Positions 28,140 to 35,113 of a stretch of 35,113 nucleotides of DNA are shown here, one piece after another. The position numbers and the translations under genes are program-made. The notes under the pieces were generated by a model. The model worked only from the letters and a program-made list of their open reading frames with translations, did not search any database and was not told the DNA's origin. Every line of letters begins with the position of its first letter. The first letter of the stretch is position 1. This DNA comes from Lachnospiraceae bacterium (GTDB lineage Bacteria; Bacillota; Clostridia; Lachnospirales; Lachnospiraceae), in assembly GCA_022766905.1 (NCBI GenBank), contig JALEPU010000067.1, positions 1 to 35,113 on the forward strand. The letters run 5' to 3'.

Positions 28140-29174
28140 ATGAGAAAACGAGTATTAGCAGGTATTTTAAGTTTAGCAATGATGGTATCTTTGGCCGGCT
28201 GCGGCGGCACAGAAAGTAAAGAAGCATCTTCTACAGATGCAGCGGCAGAAAAGAGTTATACCATTGGAATTTCTCAGTTTGCAGAACATGGTTCTTTGGA
28301 TAACTGTCGGGAAGGATTTTTAGAAGGCTTAAAAGAGGCCGGAATCGAGAAAGGAAAGAATCTGACCGTAGAAGTAAAAAATGCAGATGCAGATATGGGA
28401 ACTGCTTCTCAGATTGCACAAAATTTTGTATCGGATGAAGAAGTAGATTTAATTTGTGCGATTGCAACACCTTCCGCTCAAAGTGCTTACAGCGCAGCAG
28501 AAGAGACAAAAATTCCTGTTGTTTATACTGCAGTCACCAATCCGATTGCAGCAGAATTAGCAACAGATGATAAAAAACCGGTTGGTAATGTAACAGGTAC
28601 CAGTGATGTTCTTCCGGTTGAAGCACAGCTTAAGATGATTCGTGAGATTTTACCGGATGCCAAGACCATTGGAATTTTATATACAACAAGTGAAGCAAAT
28701 TCTGTTTATACCATTGAAGAATATGAAAAATTAGCCGGTGATTATGGTTTTACCATTGAGAAAAAAGGAATTAATACAACAGCGGATATTTCCATTGCAA
28801 CGGAAGATTTACTTGGAAAAGTAGATTGTATGACAAATCTGACAGATAATACAGTGGTATCTTCTCTTCCAACCATTCTTGATATGGCCAATGAAAAAAA
28901 GATTCCTGTATTTGGAAGTGAAATTGAACAGGTAAAAATCGGATGCCTGGCAGCAGAAGGAATCGATTATATAAACCTTGGAAAACAGACCGGTCAGATG
29001 GCAGCTAAAATTTTAAAAGGCGAAGCAAATGCAGCTGATATGGAATTTGAAGCCATTGAAGAAAATAGCCTTTACGTCAATGAAAAAGTTGCAGAAAATC
29101 TTGGAATCACTGTTCCGGATACCATGAAAGACAGGGCAGTGGAAAGCTTTACAGAAATCTCAGAATCTGAATAA
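28140..29174 (+). CDS. trpX: TrpX-type ABC transporter substrate-binding lipoprotein
   Basis: A 344-residue lipoprotein with signal peptide and lipobox LAGC (Cys21), so it should be lipid-anchored outside the membrane. The mature part belongs to the ABC_sub_bind family (YTIGISQFAEHGSLDNCREGFLEGLKEAGIEKGKN, then NFVSDEEVDLICAIATPSAQSAYSA). That family includes the TrpX proteins predicted to bind tryptophan in Firmicutes. The TGG-specifier T-box upstream supports tryptophan as the ligand. The frame is open upstream to 28053, but the ATG at 28140 has AAAAGGAG and gives the lipoprotein signal. Permease and ATPase genes follow. Confidence 0.9.
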   Translation: MRKRVLAGILSLAMMVSLAGCGGTESKEASSTDAAAEKSYTIGISQFAEHGSLDNCREGFLEGLKEAGIEKGKNLTVEVKNADADMGTASQIAQNFVSDEEVDLICAIATPSAQSAYSAAEETKIPVVYTAVTNPIAAELATDDKKPVGNVTGTSDVLPVEAQLKMIREILPDAKTIGILYTTSEANSVYTIEEYEKLAGDYGFTIEKKGINTTADISIATEDLLGKVDCMTNLTDNTVVSSLPTILDMANEKKIPVFGSEIEQVKIGCLAAEGIDYINLGKQTGQMAAKILKGEANAADMEFEAIEENSLYVNEKVAENLGITVPDTMKDRAVESFTEISESE

Positions 29175-29213
29175 GGATTCTGGAAATCAGATAGAAAGAA
29201 GAGGAAGTTAGAG

Positions 29214-30095
29214 ATGGATTTGTTGTTTACAATTTTAGAACAGGGATTGATTTACGGTCTACTGGCTCTTGGAATTTACATTACATATAAAATTCTGGAT
29301 TTTCCGGATCTTACCGTAGATGGAAGTTTTCCGTTGGGAGCAGCAGTGACAGCTATTTTAATTAAAAATGGAATGAATCCATATCTGACTCTTCCGATTT
29401 CTTTTCTGGCAGGCGGAGTGGCAGGAATCTGTACCGGTCTGATTCATGTGAAATTTAAAGTAAGGGATTTGTTGTCCGGCGTTATTGTAATGACAGGTTT
29501 ATACACCATTAATATGTTGGTAGCAGGAACGAACAACCTTCCTATTTTTTCCTGTGAAAATATTTTTAAAAATAAGTGGCTGGAAAAATTATTTGGAGGA
29601 GAAATTCCTTCTTACAGCAAACTATTGATTATTTTCATTATTGTACTCATTGCAAAGCTTTTACTGGATTTCTTTTTAAATACTCAGTCCGGTTATCTTC
29701 TTCGGGCGGTAGGAGATAATGATCTTCTTGTTACATCTCTTGCAAAAGATAAAGGAAATGTAAAGATTATAGGACTTGCCATTGCAAATGGTCTGGTTTC
29801 TTTATCAGGTTGTGTTTTTTGTCAGGAGCAGAAAGTTTTTGAAATATCTTCCGGTACCGGTGCTTTGGTACTAGGACTTGCCAGCGTAATTATCGGAATC
29901 AGTTTGTTAAAAGGGGTACCTTTTATCAAAGCAACGACAGCTGTATTGATCGGCTCTATTCTTTATAAAGCCTGTGTTGCCATTGCAATTCGAAATTTTG
30001 AACCGGTGTTTATGAAACTGATTACGGCAGTTTTATTCTTAATCATTTTGATTATTAGTATGGACAGAAAGAAAAAGGTGAAGAACAATGCTTGA
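29214..30095 (+). CDS. ABC transporter permease of the tryptophan importer
   Basis: A 293-residue integral membrane protein with about eight hydrophobic segments, of the family that pairs with ABC_sub_bind proteins. Landmarks are GLIYGLLALGIYITYKILDFPDLTVDGSFPLGAAV near the start and LLRAVGDNDLLVTSLAKDKGNVKIIGLAIANGLVSLSG in the cytoplasmic coupling region. Its start is 39 bases after the lipoprotein, with GAAGAGGAAG upstream. Its stop overlaps the ATPase start by 8 bases, so translation is coupled. It is the second gene of a TrpXYZ-like set. Confidence 0.9.
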   Translation: MDLLFTILEQGLIYGLLALGIYITYKILDFPDLTVDGSFPLGAAVTAILIKNGMNPYLTLPISFLAGGVAGICTGLIHVKFKVRDLLSGVIVMTGLYTINMLVAGTNNLPIFSCENIFKNKWLEKLFGGEIPSYSKLLIIFIIVLIAKLLLDFFLNTQSGYLLRAVGDNDLLVTSLAKDKGNVKIIGLAIANGLVSLSGCVFCQEQKVFEISSGTGALVLGLASVIIGISLLKGVPFIKATTAVLIGSILYKACVAIAIRNFEPVFMKLITAVLFLIILIISMDRKKKVKNNA

Positions 30096-30861
30096 ACTAA
30101 AACATATCAATAAATATTATAATCCAGGGACAGTCAATGAGATGTGCCTGTTTCAGGACTTTAATTTGTCCATCGAAAAAAATGAATTTGTATCTGTTGT
30201 TGGAAGTAACGGTTCAGGAAAAACTTCCATGTTAAATTTAATTTGTGGAAGTATCGATACAGACGGAGGAACGATTTTAATTGATGGAAAAGATATTTCG
30301 AAAGAAAAAGAATATCAGAGAGCCAGATATATGGGAAGAGTTTATCAGAATCCGGCAATGGGAACCTGCCCTTCCATGACCATCAAGGAAAATATGTCCC
30401 TGGCAGATAATAAAGGAAAAATGTTTGGTTTAAAGGCAGGAACCAACAAAAAAAGAGTTGATTTTTACAGGGAAAGCTTAAGACAGCTTGGGCTTGGCCT
30501 GGAAGATAAGATGGATGTAAAAGTAGGTTCTTTGTCAGGAGGACAGCGTCAGGCAATGGCACTTGTTATGTCTACTTTAACACCAATTGACTTTTTAATT
30601 CTGGATGAGCATACTGCAGCCCTGGATCCAAAAACAGCAGAGCTTATTATGGAATTGACGGATAAAGTTGTAAAAGAAAAGAAACTAACTACCATTATGG
30701 TAACCCACAATCTTCGCTATGCAGTTGAGTATGGCAGCCGCCTGATTATGATGCACCAGGGCGAGATTGTAATGGATTACAAAGGGAAAGAAAAAGACAA
30801 AATCGATACCGATGATATTTTAAGAAAATTCAATGAAATCAGTATTGAATGCGGAAATTAA
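30088..30861 (+). CDS. ABC transporter ATPase of the tryptophan importer
   Basis: A 257-residue nucleotide-binding subunit. Walker A is GSNGSGKTSM (about residues 38-47). The Q-loop lies near YQNPAMGTC, the signature is VGSLSGGQRQAMAL, Walker B is FLILDEHTAALD and the switch histidine is in VTHNLRYAV. It supplies ATP hydrolysis for the permease encoded just upstream, with which it overlaps by 8 bases. A bidirectional terminator follows the stop. Confidence 0.95.
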   Translation: MLELKHINKYYNPGTVNEMCLFQDFNLSIEKNEFVSVVGSNGSGKTSMLNLICGSIDTDGGTILIDGKDISKEKEYQRARYMGRVYQNPAMGTCPSMTIKENMSLADNKGKMFGLKAGTNKKRVDFYRESLRQLGLGLEDKMDVKVGSLSGGQRQAMALVMSTLTPIDFLILDEHTAALDPKTAELIMELTDKVVKEKKLTTIMVTHNLRYAVEYGSRLIMMHQGEIVMDYKGKEKDKIDTDDILRKFNEISIECGN

Positions 30862-30870
30862 TGAAATGAA

Positions 30871-30911
30871 AAAAGACTTCGGAGCTTTGGAACTTCGAAG
30901 TCTTTTCTATC
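30871..30911. terminator. Bidirectional terminator between the Trp transporter and hydG
   Basis: AAAAGACTTCG (30871-30881) pairs perfectly with CGAAGTCTTTT (30896-30906), and three further inner pairs are possible. A-runs before and T-runs after let it end the plus-strand transporter transcript. It can also end the minus-strand hydG transcript, which stops 45 bases to the right. Confidence 0.85.
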
Positions 30912-30950
30912 ATTAATCTGAAATTTTTTCAAGATAAGAGTTCTTGAAAT

Positions 30951-32369
30951 TTAGAAACGAAAATCTCTCACGCCTTTTTCAATATCGATCAGATTTTGTT
31001 TTGCCCGTTCTTTTACTTTCGGATTGGTCACTTTTTCGATTTCTTTTTCAATGATTTTCAGACCTTTTTCTTTTGTTTCAGGAGATGCATAATCTTCCAG
31101 ATATTCTTTTAAGGTCATCAAAGCATTTGGATGGCAGCAGTTTGCAATCTGTCCGGATTTTACAAGACTCATAAAACGATCCCCGGTTCGGCCTTCCCGG
31201 TAACATGCGGTACAGAAACTTGGAATATGGCCAAGATCCATCAGCCAGCTTACAATTTCATCTAATGTACGTTCATCACTTCGTTCAAACTGAGCAGAAT
31301 TGTCTTCCGGTTTTTCTTTTTCTACATAGCCGCCAACGCTGGTGGAAGATGCACCGCTAATCTGAGATACACCGAGGTGAAGCACCCGTTCTCTGGATTT
31401 TTGAGATTCTCTTGTAGAAACAATAATTCCGGTATAAGGAACAGCAACACGAAGAACAGCTACTATTTTTGCAAAAATATCATCACTGATACTGTTGTCA
31501 AATTCATTTACATCGATATCGTCTGCCGGACAGATACGAGGAACGCTGATGGTATGAGGTCCACAATTATAAGCAGCTTCCAGATGTTCTGCGTGCATTA
31601 AAATTCCACAAAAATCATAGCGGTACATGTTAAGTCCGAATAAAACTCCACATCCAACATCATCAATGCCACCTTCCATAGCCCGGTCCATTGCTTCTGT
31701 GTGATAAGCATAATCACTCTTTGGTCCGGTCGGATGAAGTTCTTCATAGGCTTTCTTGTTATAGGTTTCCTGGAATAAAATATAAGTTCCGATTCCGGCT
31801 TCTTTTAATTTTCTATAATTTTCTACTGTGGTGGCTGCAATATTTACATTGACACGACGAATAGCTCCGTTCTTATGTTTGATGCTGTAAATCGTTTTAA
31901 TACTTTCTAAAACATACTCAATTGGGTTGTTGACCGGATCTTCTCCTGTTTCCAATGCAAGACGTTTATGTCCCATATCCTGTAAAGCAATCACTTCTTG
32001 TTTGATTTCTTCCTGAGACAGTTTTTTTCTGCGGATATGTTTGTTTTTATAGTGATAAGGACAGTAAACACAGCCGTTGACACAGTAGTTGGAAAGGTAA
32101 AGAGGAGCAAACATTACAATACGATTGCCATAGAATTTTTCTTTAATTTCCATTGCAAGTTTACATACTTCTTCGTTCAGATCTTCTTCTTCACAAGCCA
32201 GAAGAACAGAAGCGTCTCTATGATTCAATCCTTTGATTTCTCTTGCTTTTTCAATGATGGATTTGATTAACTCCCTGTCATTTTTATGAGCATCTGCATA
32301 GGCGAGACTATCAAGAATTTCCTGATCATCAATGAACTCTTCTGCTTTTTTTGATTTTACATCATACAT
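30951..32369 (-). CDS. hydG: [FeFe]-hydrogenase maturase HydG (radical SAM tyrosine lyase)
   Basis: A 472-residue radical-SAM enzyme that cleaves tyrosine to give the CO and cyanide ligands of the H-cluster. The radical-SAM cysteines are C96-x3-C100-x2-C103 (NYCVNGCVYC). The HydG-specific auxiliary cluster motif C-x2-C-x22-C is intact as C386, C389 and C412. That separates it from ThiH, which lacks this C-terminal form. It begins 18 bases after the TM1266-type regulator, with AGAAGGAC upstream. Neither hydE, hydF nor the hydrogenase is in the window. It is transcribed against replication. Confidence 0.96.
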   Translation of the reverse strand: MYDVKSKKAEEFIDDQEILDSLAYADAHKNDRELIKSIIEKAREIKGLNHRDASVLLACEEEDLNEEVCKLAMEIKEKFYGNRIVMFAPLYLSNYCVNGCVYCPYHYKNKHIRRKKLSQEEIKQEVIALQDMGHKRLALETGEDPVNNPIEYVLESIKTIYSIKHKNGAIRRVNVNIAATTVENYRKLKEAGIGTYILFQETYNKKAYEELHPTGPKSDYAYHTEAMDRAMEGGIDDVGCGVLFGLNMYRYDFCGILMHAEHLEAAYNCGPHTISVPRICPADDIDVNEFDNSISDDIFAKIVAVLRVAVPYTGIIVSTRESQKSRERVLHLGVSQISGASSTSVGGYVEKEKPEDNSAQFERSDERTLDEIVSWLMDLGHIPSFCTACYREGRTGDRFMSLVKSGQIANCCHPNALMTLKEYLEDYASPETKEKGLKIIEKEIEKVTNPKVKERAKQNLIDIEKGVRDFRF

Positions 32370-32387
32370 TCTTACGTCCTTCTTTCT

Positions 32388-32642
32388 TTATTGTGCTTTT
32401 GTTTTTGCATACATTGTTTTTACAGAAATCCCGGAAATCCGGCCAAGTTTGCCGGAAAGAGCGCTGATGATATTTTCTGGTGCATCTATGACAACAGATA
32501 TAATATTAACGCCTTTTTTGCTATAAGGGATTCCCATACGGCCTACAATGTAATGGCCATATTCATGTAAAAGATCGTTGGTAGGAGAAATGCCGACTTC
32601 ATCTTCCACAATAATTCCAATGAGTGCGATACGAGTTTCCAT
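32388..32642 (-). CDS. TM1266-type iron-only hydrogenase system regulator
   Basis: An 84-residue ferredoxin-like (NikR/ACT-type) small protein starting METRIALIGIIVEDEVGISPTNDLLHEYGHYIVGRMGIPY. This matches the family known as putative iron-only hydrogenase system regulator, commonly beside hydG/hydE/hydF. It has no DNA-binding domain that I can see; the ligand and mode of action are not established to my knowledge. The frame is open nine codons further upstream into a terminator stem. The ATG at 32642 with AAAGGAG is clearly the start. The gene lies directly behind a structured leader and shares a transcript with hydG. Confidence 0.9.
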   Translation of the reverse strand: METRIALIGIIVEDEVGISPTNDLLHEYGHYIVGRMGIPYSKKGVNIISVVIDAPENIISALSGKLGRISGISVKTMYAKTKAQ

Positions 32643-32656
32643 AAATCTCCTTTCTG

Positions 32657-32793
32657 AAAAAAAGAGCATACCGGTATAAGGTATGCTCTAAAAAAATTCG
32701 TTGTACCGGATGATTCCGAAAAAACAGAATCATAGCCAGAATCTAACTTTATTCCAGGAAAACCTTAGACCTTCAGAAAGATAGTTTCATTCA
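32657..32793 (-). ncRNA. Structured leader with intrinsic terminator before the TM1266-hydG operon
   Basis: On the minus strand three hairpins lie in a row. The first is TCTAA/TTAGA (32769-32742). The second is a long one based on ATTC/GAAT, CTGG/CCGG and ATGATTCTG/CGGAATCAT (32742-32696). The third is AGAGCATACC/GGTATGCTCT (32689-32663), followed by six T residues. The third is a textbook terminator whose T-run ends about five bases before the AAAGGAG of the regulator gene. A terminator in that spot means the operon must be read through, which suggests attenuation or a riboswitch. A TATAAT lies at 32805-32800, with a poor -35. I do not recognise the class. It could instead be the 3' terminator of the EamA gene. 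Confidence 0.55.
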
Positions 32794-32872
32794 AAACCAA
32801 TTATACAGGATAAAATGCTCTATAATCGGAGTGATGTCTTTAGTGTAACGAAAAAAAAGGAAAAAGTCAATT

Positions 32873-33802
32873 TTATTCTGATTTATTTACCATAAAAATA
32901 CCTGCACAGACCAAAAGAAGGGAGATGATTCCGGTAATGCCAAATGCCTGGCTGCTTTCTTGTAAAAAGAATGCAGACAAAGTAACTCCACATACAGGAT
33001 TCATAAATCCGTAAACCGCTACTTTTCCAACCGGATTGTATTTTAATAAAATGGCCCAGATTGTATAGGCAACTGCAGAGACAAATGCAAGGTAAAATAA
33101 AATAAAAACACCGGAAAAAGAAAAGACAGGAATCTTTCCATGTCCAAGCAGTCCACATAAAATCATGATAAAACCGCCGAGGAAAAACTGGTATCCGCTT
33201 AAAATAACCGGATTTTCATGTTTGGAATAACTTTTTATCATAACAGAGGAACATGCGTAGGAAAGAGCAGATAAAAAGATAAATCCTTCTCCGTTCCATT
33301 TCATGGTAAGATCAATTCCTGCTCCATTTAAATTAATAAATACAACTCCGGAAAAACCGATGATACATCCGGCTATTTTTAATAAAGTTAATTTTTCCTG
33401 CTTCAAAATAAGAGACGGAATTAAAAGAGCAAGAAATACGTTGGACGCTGTAATTATAGAACTTTTTACTCCTGTTGTATGAGCAAGACCGACATAGAAG
33501 AAAATATATTGGGCTACTGTTTGTACCAGGCTTAAACGTACTATTTTAGGAAAAGAAGATTTTTTCGGAACCAGATATTTTTTATTGAGCAGGCTGCTAA
33601 ATAAGATAGTAAGAATTCCGGCCAGAAAAAAACGCATTCCTGCAAAAAGAATCTGACTGGTAATTGCATCAGATGGAATATGAAAAAAGCGATAGCCTAA
33701 TTTGATAGATGGAAAAGCACTTCCCCAGAGAATACAGCAAATCATAGCCAGCATACATACAACAAAGCGATTGGTTAAATTTATATTTTTTTCATTTATC
33801 AT
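32873..33802 (-). CDS. EamA/DMT-family transporter
   Basis: A 309-residue membrane protein with about ten hydrophobic segments in two repeats of five. It belongs to the drug/metabolite transporter superfamily. Family landmarks are LCILWGSAFPSIKLGYR near the start of repeat one and WNGEGFIFLSALSYACSSVMIKSY at repeat two, followed by YTIWAILLKYNPVGKVAVYGFMNPVCGVTLSAFFL. The substrate cannot be read from sequence; relatives export amino acids, metabolites or drugs. AGGAGGTATCATAC precedes the start. It is divergent from rpe across a 237-base gap that holds a good promoter and a tandem 19-bp repeat. Confidence 0.9.
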   Translation of the reverse strand: MINEKNINLTNRFVVCMLAMICCILWGSAFPSIKLGYRFFHIPSDAITSQILFAGMRFFLAGILTILFSSLLNKKYLVPKKSSFPKIVRLSLVQTVAQYIFFYVGLAHTTGVKSSIITASNVFLALLIPSLILKQEKLTLLKIAGCIIGFSGVVFINLNGAGIDLTMKWNGEGFIFLSALSYACSSVMIKSYSKHENPVILSGYQFFLGGFIMILCGLLGHGKIPVFSFSGVFILFYLAFVSAVAYTIWAILLKYNPVGKVAVYGFMNPVCGVTLSAFFLQESSQAFGITGIISLLLVCAGIFMVNKSE

Positions 33803-33849
33803 TTGTATGATACCTCCTGTTTATTCAATCAAAAACATTTAACCACAAC

Positions 33850-33878
33850 ATCATAATATAGATATAAAAAATAATCAA
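33850..33878 (-). promoter_or_regulatory. Promoter of the EamA transporter gene
   Basis: On the minus strand TTGATT (33878-33873), 17 bases and TATGAT (33855-33850). The tandem repeat at 33882-33919 lies immediately upstream of the -35. Confidence 0.65.
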
Positions 33879-33881
33879 TGA

Positions 33882-33919
33882 AAAGGTGTATCTTTTAGAT
33901 AAAGGTGTATCTTTTAGAT
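33882..33919. repeat. Tandem 19-bp direct repeat, possible operator
   Basis: AAAGGTGTATCTTTTAGAT is present twice, head to tail and without mismatch (33882-33900 and 33901-33919). Two sites 19 bp apart fall on nearly the same face of the helix. The position, three bases upstream of the eamA -35 and about 17 upstream of the rpe-side -35, suits a regulator-binding site. The binding protein is unknown and no regulator gene is adjacent. Confidence 0.75.
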
Positions 33920-33935
33920 AAAAAGAAAAATATAC

Positions 33936-33964
33936 TTGCAAATTAGAATAAGATGTGTTGTACT
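33936..33964 (+). promoter_or_regulatory. Candidate rpe promoter
   Basis: TTGCAA (33936-33941), 17 bases, then TGTACT (33959-33964), a mediocre -10. It gives a leader of about 70 bases that contains the palindrome CAAAAGCTTTTG near 33987-33998. Confidence 0.45.
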
Positions 33965-34039
33965 AACTTTATAAGATGTTAGGTTCAAAAGCTTTTGTCC
34001 CCAGTATCTTTATATAAATAAAAGAAAAGAGGAGATAAA

Positions 34040-34699
34040 ATGTATAAATTAGCACCTTCTATTTTATCGGCAGATATGGGTAATTTAGAATCAGATATTA
34101 AAAAAATCGTAGATGGAGGAACTCAATATATTCATATTGATGTCATGGATGGTATGTATGTACCAAATATTTCATTTGGATTTCCGATTTTAAAGGCAGT
34201 CCGAAAAATGACAGATCGTGTACTGGATGTTCATCTTATGATTGTGGATCCGGATCGATATATTGAAGAATTTGTCAACGCTGGAGCAGATATTATCTGT
34301 GTTCATGCAGAGGCATGTACCCATCTTCACAGAACCATTCAGCATATCAAACAGCTTGGTGTAAAAGCGGCTGTTGCATTAAATCCCGGTACTCCGCTGT
34401 CTGTAATTGATTATGTTTTAGAGGAGTTGGATATGGTACTTATTATGTCTGTAAATCCTGGGTTTGGCGGACAAAAATTCATTCCATCATCTTTAAGAAA
34501 AATCAGAGAGCTAAGAGCAATGGCAAAAGAAAGAAATATGACAAATCTGGATATAGAAGTGGATGGAGGAGTTACTCTGGATAATCTTGCTGAAATAAAA
34601 GAGGCAGGAGCTAATATTTTTGTAGCAGGTTCTGCAGTATTTAAAGGAAACTGTTATGAAAATACAAAAGCATTCTTAGAAAAAATGGGAGAAGAATGA
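34040..34699 (+). CDS. rpe: Ribulose-phosphate 3-epimerase
   Basis: A 219-residue TIM-barrel epimerase that interconverts ribulose 5-phosphate and xylulose 5-phosphate in the pentose phosphate pathway. Metal-binding and catalytic landmarks are in order: the LSADMGNLESDI start, HIDVMDGMYVPNISFG (first catalytic Asp and a metal His), DVHLMIVDPDRYI, MSVNPGFGGQKFIPSS, and EVDGGVTLDN with the second catalytic Asp. The phosphate-binding AGSAVF ends the barrel. AAGAGGAG precedes the ATG. In many Firmicutes rpe follows prkC-rsgA; here it stands alone next to a divergent exporter. Confidence 0.97.
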   Translation: MYKLAPSILSADMGNLESDIKKIVDGGTQYIHIDVMDGMYVPNISFGFPILKAVRKMTDRVLDVHLMIVDPDRYIEEFVNAGADIICVHAEACTHLHRTIQHIKQLGVKAAVALNPGTPLSVIDYVLEELDMVLIMSVNPGFGGQKFIPSSLRKIRELRAMAKERNMTNLDIEVDGGVTLDNLAEIKEAGANIFVAGSAVFKGNCYENTKAFLEKMGEE

Positions 34700-34896
34700 A
34701 ATATATTTCAAAAAAAATCTAATAAATCTGCTTCAGACCAGAGGATAGATGAATGGAAAATTCCTTCGTTATCATTTTTGAGGGAGTTTTCCATGATATA
34801 GATTGTATTGAAAAAATTACTTTCTACTATATATAGTAGATATAAAATGATGTAAAAAAACAGTAAAAAAAAAGAAAAAAAAGTAAGGAAAATCTA
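34700..34896. other. Gene-poor A+T-rich gap with a hairpin and a 16-bp palindrome
   Basis: No gene is convincing here. GGAAAATTCC (34756-34765) can pair with GGGAGTTTTCC (34783-34793) with one wobble and an 18-base loop, but no T-run follows. CTACTATATATAGTAG (34824-34839) is a perfect 16-bp palindrome that could be an operator. A 27-codon frame (34753-34836, MENSFVIIFEGVFHDI...) starts after AGAGGA and ends inside the palindrome. I would not call it a gene without expression or conservation evidence. Confidence 0.5.
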
Positions 34897-34925
34897 TTGA
34901 CAACTCAGGTTTGTTTTGATAGAAT
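34897..34925 (+). promoter_or_regulatory. Promoter of tRNA-Ser(GCT)
   Basis: A perfect TTGACA (34897-34902), 17 bases and TAGAAT (34920-34925). The start is about 50 bases before the tRNA. The first 11 bases, TTGACAACTCA, match the tRNA-Arg promoter at 222-212 on the minus strand. Confidence 0.85.
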
Positions 34926-34984
34926 AATCAAGCGTTGTAAAAAACGTAACAAATAATTTCATACTTTTTATGATTTAGGCATAT

Positions 34985-35072
34985 GGAGAAGTACTCAAGT
35001 GGCTGAAGAGGCGCCCCTGCTAAGGGTGTAGATCGTTTGCGCGGTGCGAGGGTTCAAATCCCTCCTTCTCCG
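34985..35072 (+). tRNA. tRNA-Ser, anticodon GCT
   Basis: An 88-base class II tRNA with acceptor GGAGAAG/CTTCTCC, D stem CTCA against GAGG (with an imperfect pair), and a long variable arm typical of serine tRNA. The anticodon stem CGCCC/GGGTG carries loop CTGCTAA, so the anticodon is GCT, reading AGC and AGU. The T arm is GAGGG-TTCAAAT-CCCTC by register. The discriminator is G and CCA is not encoded. It shares the amino acid with the serS T-box at the other end of the window. Confidence 0.95.
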
Positions 35073-35073
35073 T

Positions 35074-35113
35074 ATTATTATTTCGCTTTTTTTAGAAAAA
35101 TGAAAATAATAAT
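35074..35113 (+). terminator. A+T-only hairpin after tRNA-Ser, cut by the window edge
   Basis: ATTATTATTT (35074-35083) and AAATAATAAT (35104-35113) are perfect complements, with TTTTT/AAAAA pairing again inside. A T-run after the stem cannot be checked because the window ends. It may be the tRNA-Ser terminator or simply A+T-rich sequence. Confidence 0.35.

Noticed and set aside
32690-32730. Possible T-box in the hydG-operon leader (GGTACAACG on the minus strand)
   Set aside because: It lacks the TGGNACCGCG core and stem I elements that both true T-boxes in this window show.
34753-34836. 27-codon frame in the rpe-tRNA-Ser gap
   Set aside because: Weak ribosome-binding site, no recognisable feature, and it ends in a palindrome; chance is likely in A+T-rich DNA.

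Overview
The window is the replication-origin region of a low-GC Gram-positive anaerobe. Several things point to the Clostridia, most likely the family Lachnospiraceae. The gene order is rpmH|oriC|dnaA-dnaN-rlbA-recF-gyrB-gyrA, with rnpA-yidD-yidC-jag-mnmE-mnmG-rsmG on the other side. DUF3881 and DUF4446 genes sit beside serS and parAB. Two T-box leaders, a two-subunit class I fumarase and the [FeFe]-hydrogenase maturase HydG are also present. I cannot name the genus from sequence alone.

Left arm (about 1-17,070). Nearly everything lies on the minus strand, so it is transcribed away from oriC. From the left edge inward come tRNA-Arg(CCT), a half-tRNA relic that keeps a good promoter, a DUF3881 gene, serS under a serine T-box, a DUF4446 gene and parB-parA. 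Then come a secreted protein of unknown function lying between two parS sites, argS with an acidic coiled-coil protein upstream, and one plus-strand exception: an alpha/beta-hydrolase-fold protein that appears to lack its nucleophile. The tRNA-modification and membrane-biogenesis run rsmG, mnmG, mnmE, jag, yidC, yidD, rnpA, rpmH follows. An intrinsic terminator splits that run between jag and mnmE.

Origin (about 17,127-19,220). It is bipartite, with dnaA between two DnaA-box clusters. The right-hand cluster ends in a GC-rich step, a DnaA-trio-like tract (CTACTACTAATACTAC) and an A+T stretch, which is the layout of the Bacillus subtilis unwinding site. A consensus DnaA box also lies between the dnaN ribosome-binding site and its start codon.

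Right arm (about 17,515-35,113). dnaA, dnaN, rlbA, recF, gyrB and gyrA are followed by the two fumarase subunits. Next is a tryptophan T-box (specifier TGG) in front of a three-gene ABC importer of the TrpX type. Three minus-strand genes then run against replication: hydG, a TM1266-type small regulator behind a structured leader ending in an intrinsic terminator, and an EamA-family exporter with a tandem 19-bp repeat upstream of its promoter. The window closes with rpe and tRNA-Ser(GCT).

Most of the window is conserved core machinery. The less-explained items are the hydrogenase-maturation leader RNA, the parS palindrome that also looks like a terminator, the half-tRNA gene with an intact promoter, the secreted protein gene between parS sites, the nucleophile-less hydrolase, and the 19-bp tandem repeat. 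I saw no mobile element, CRISPR array or defence system.
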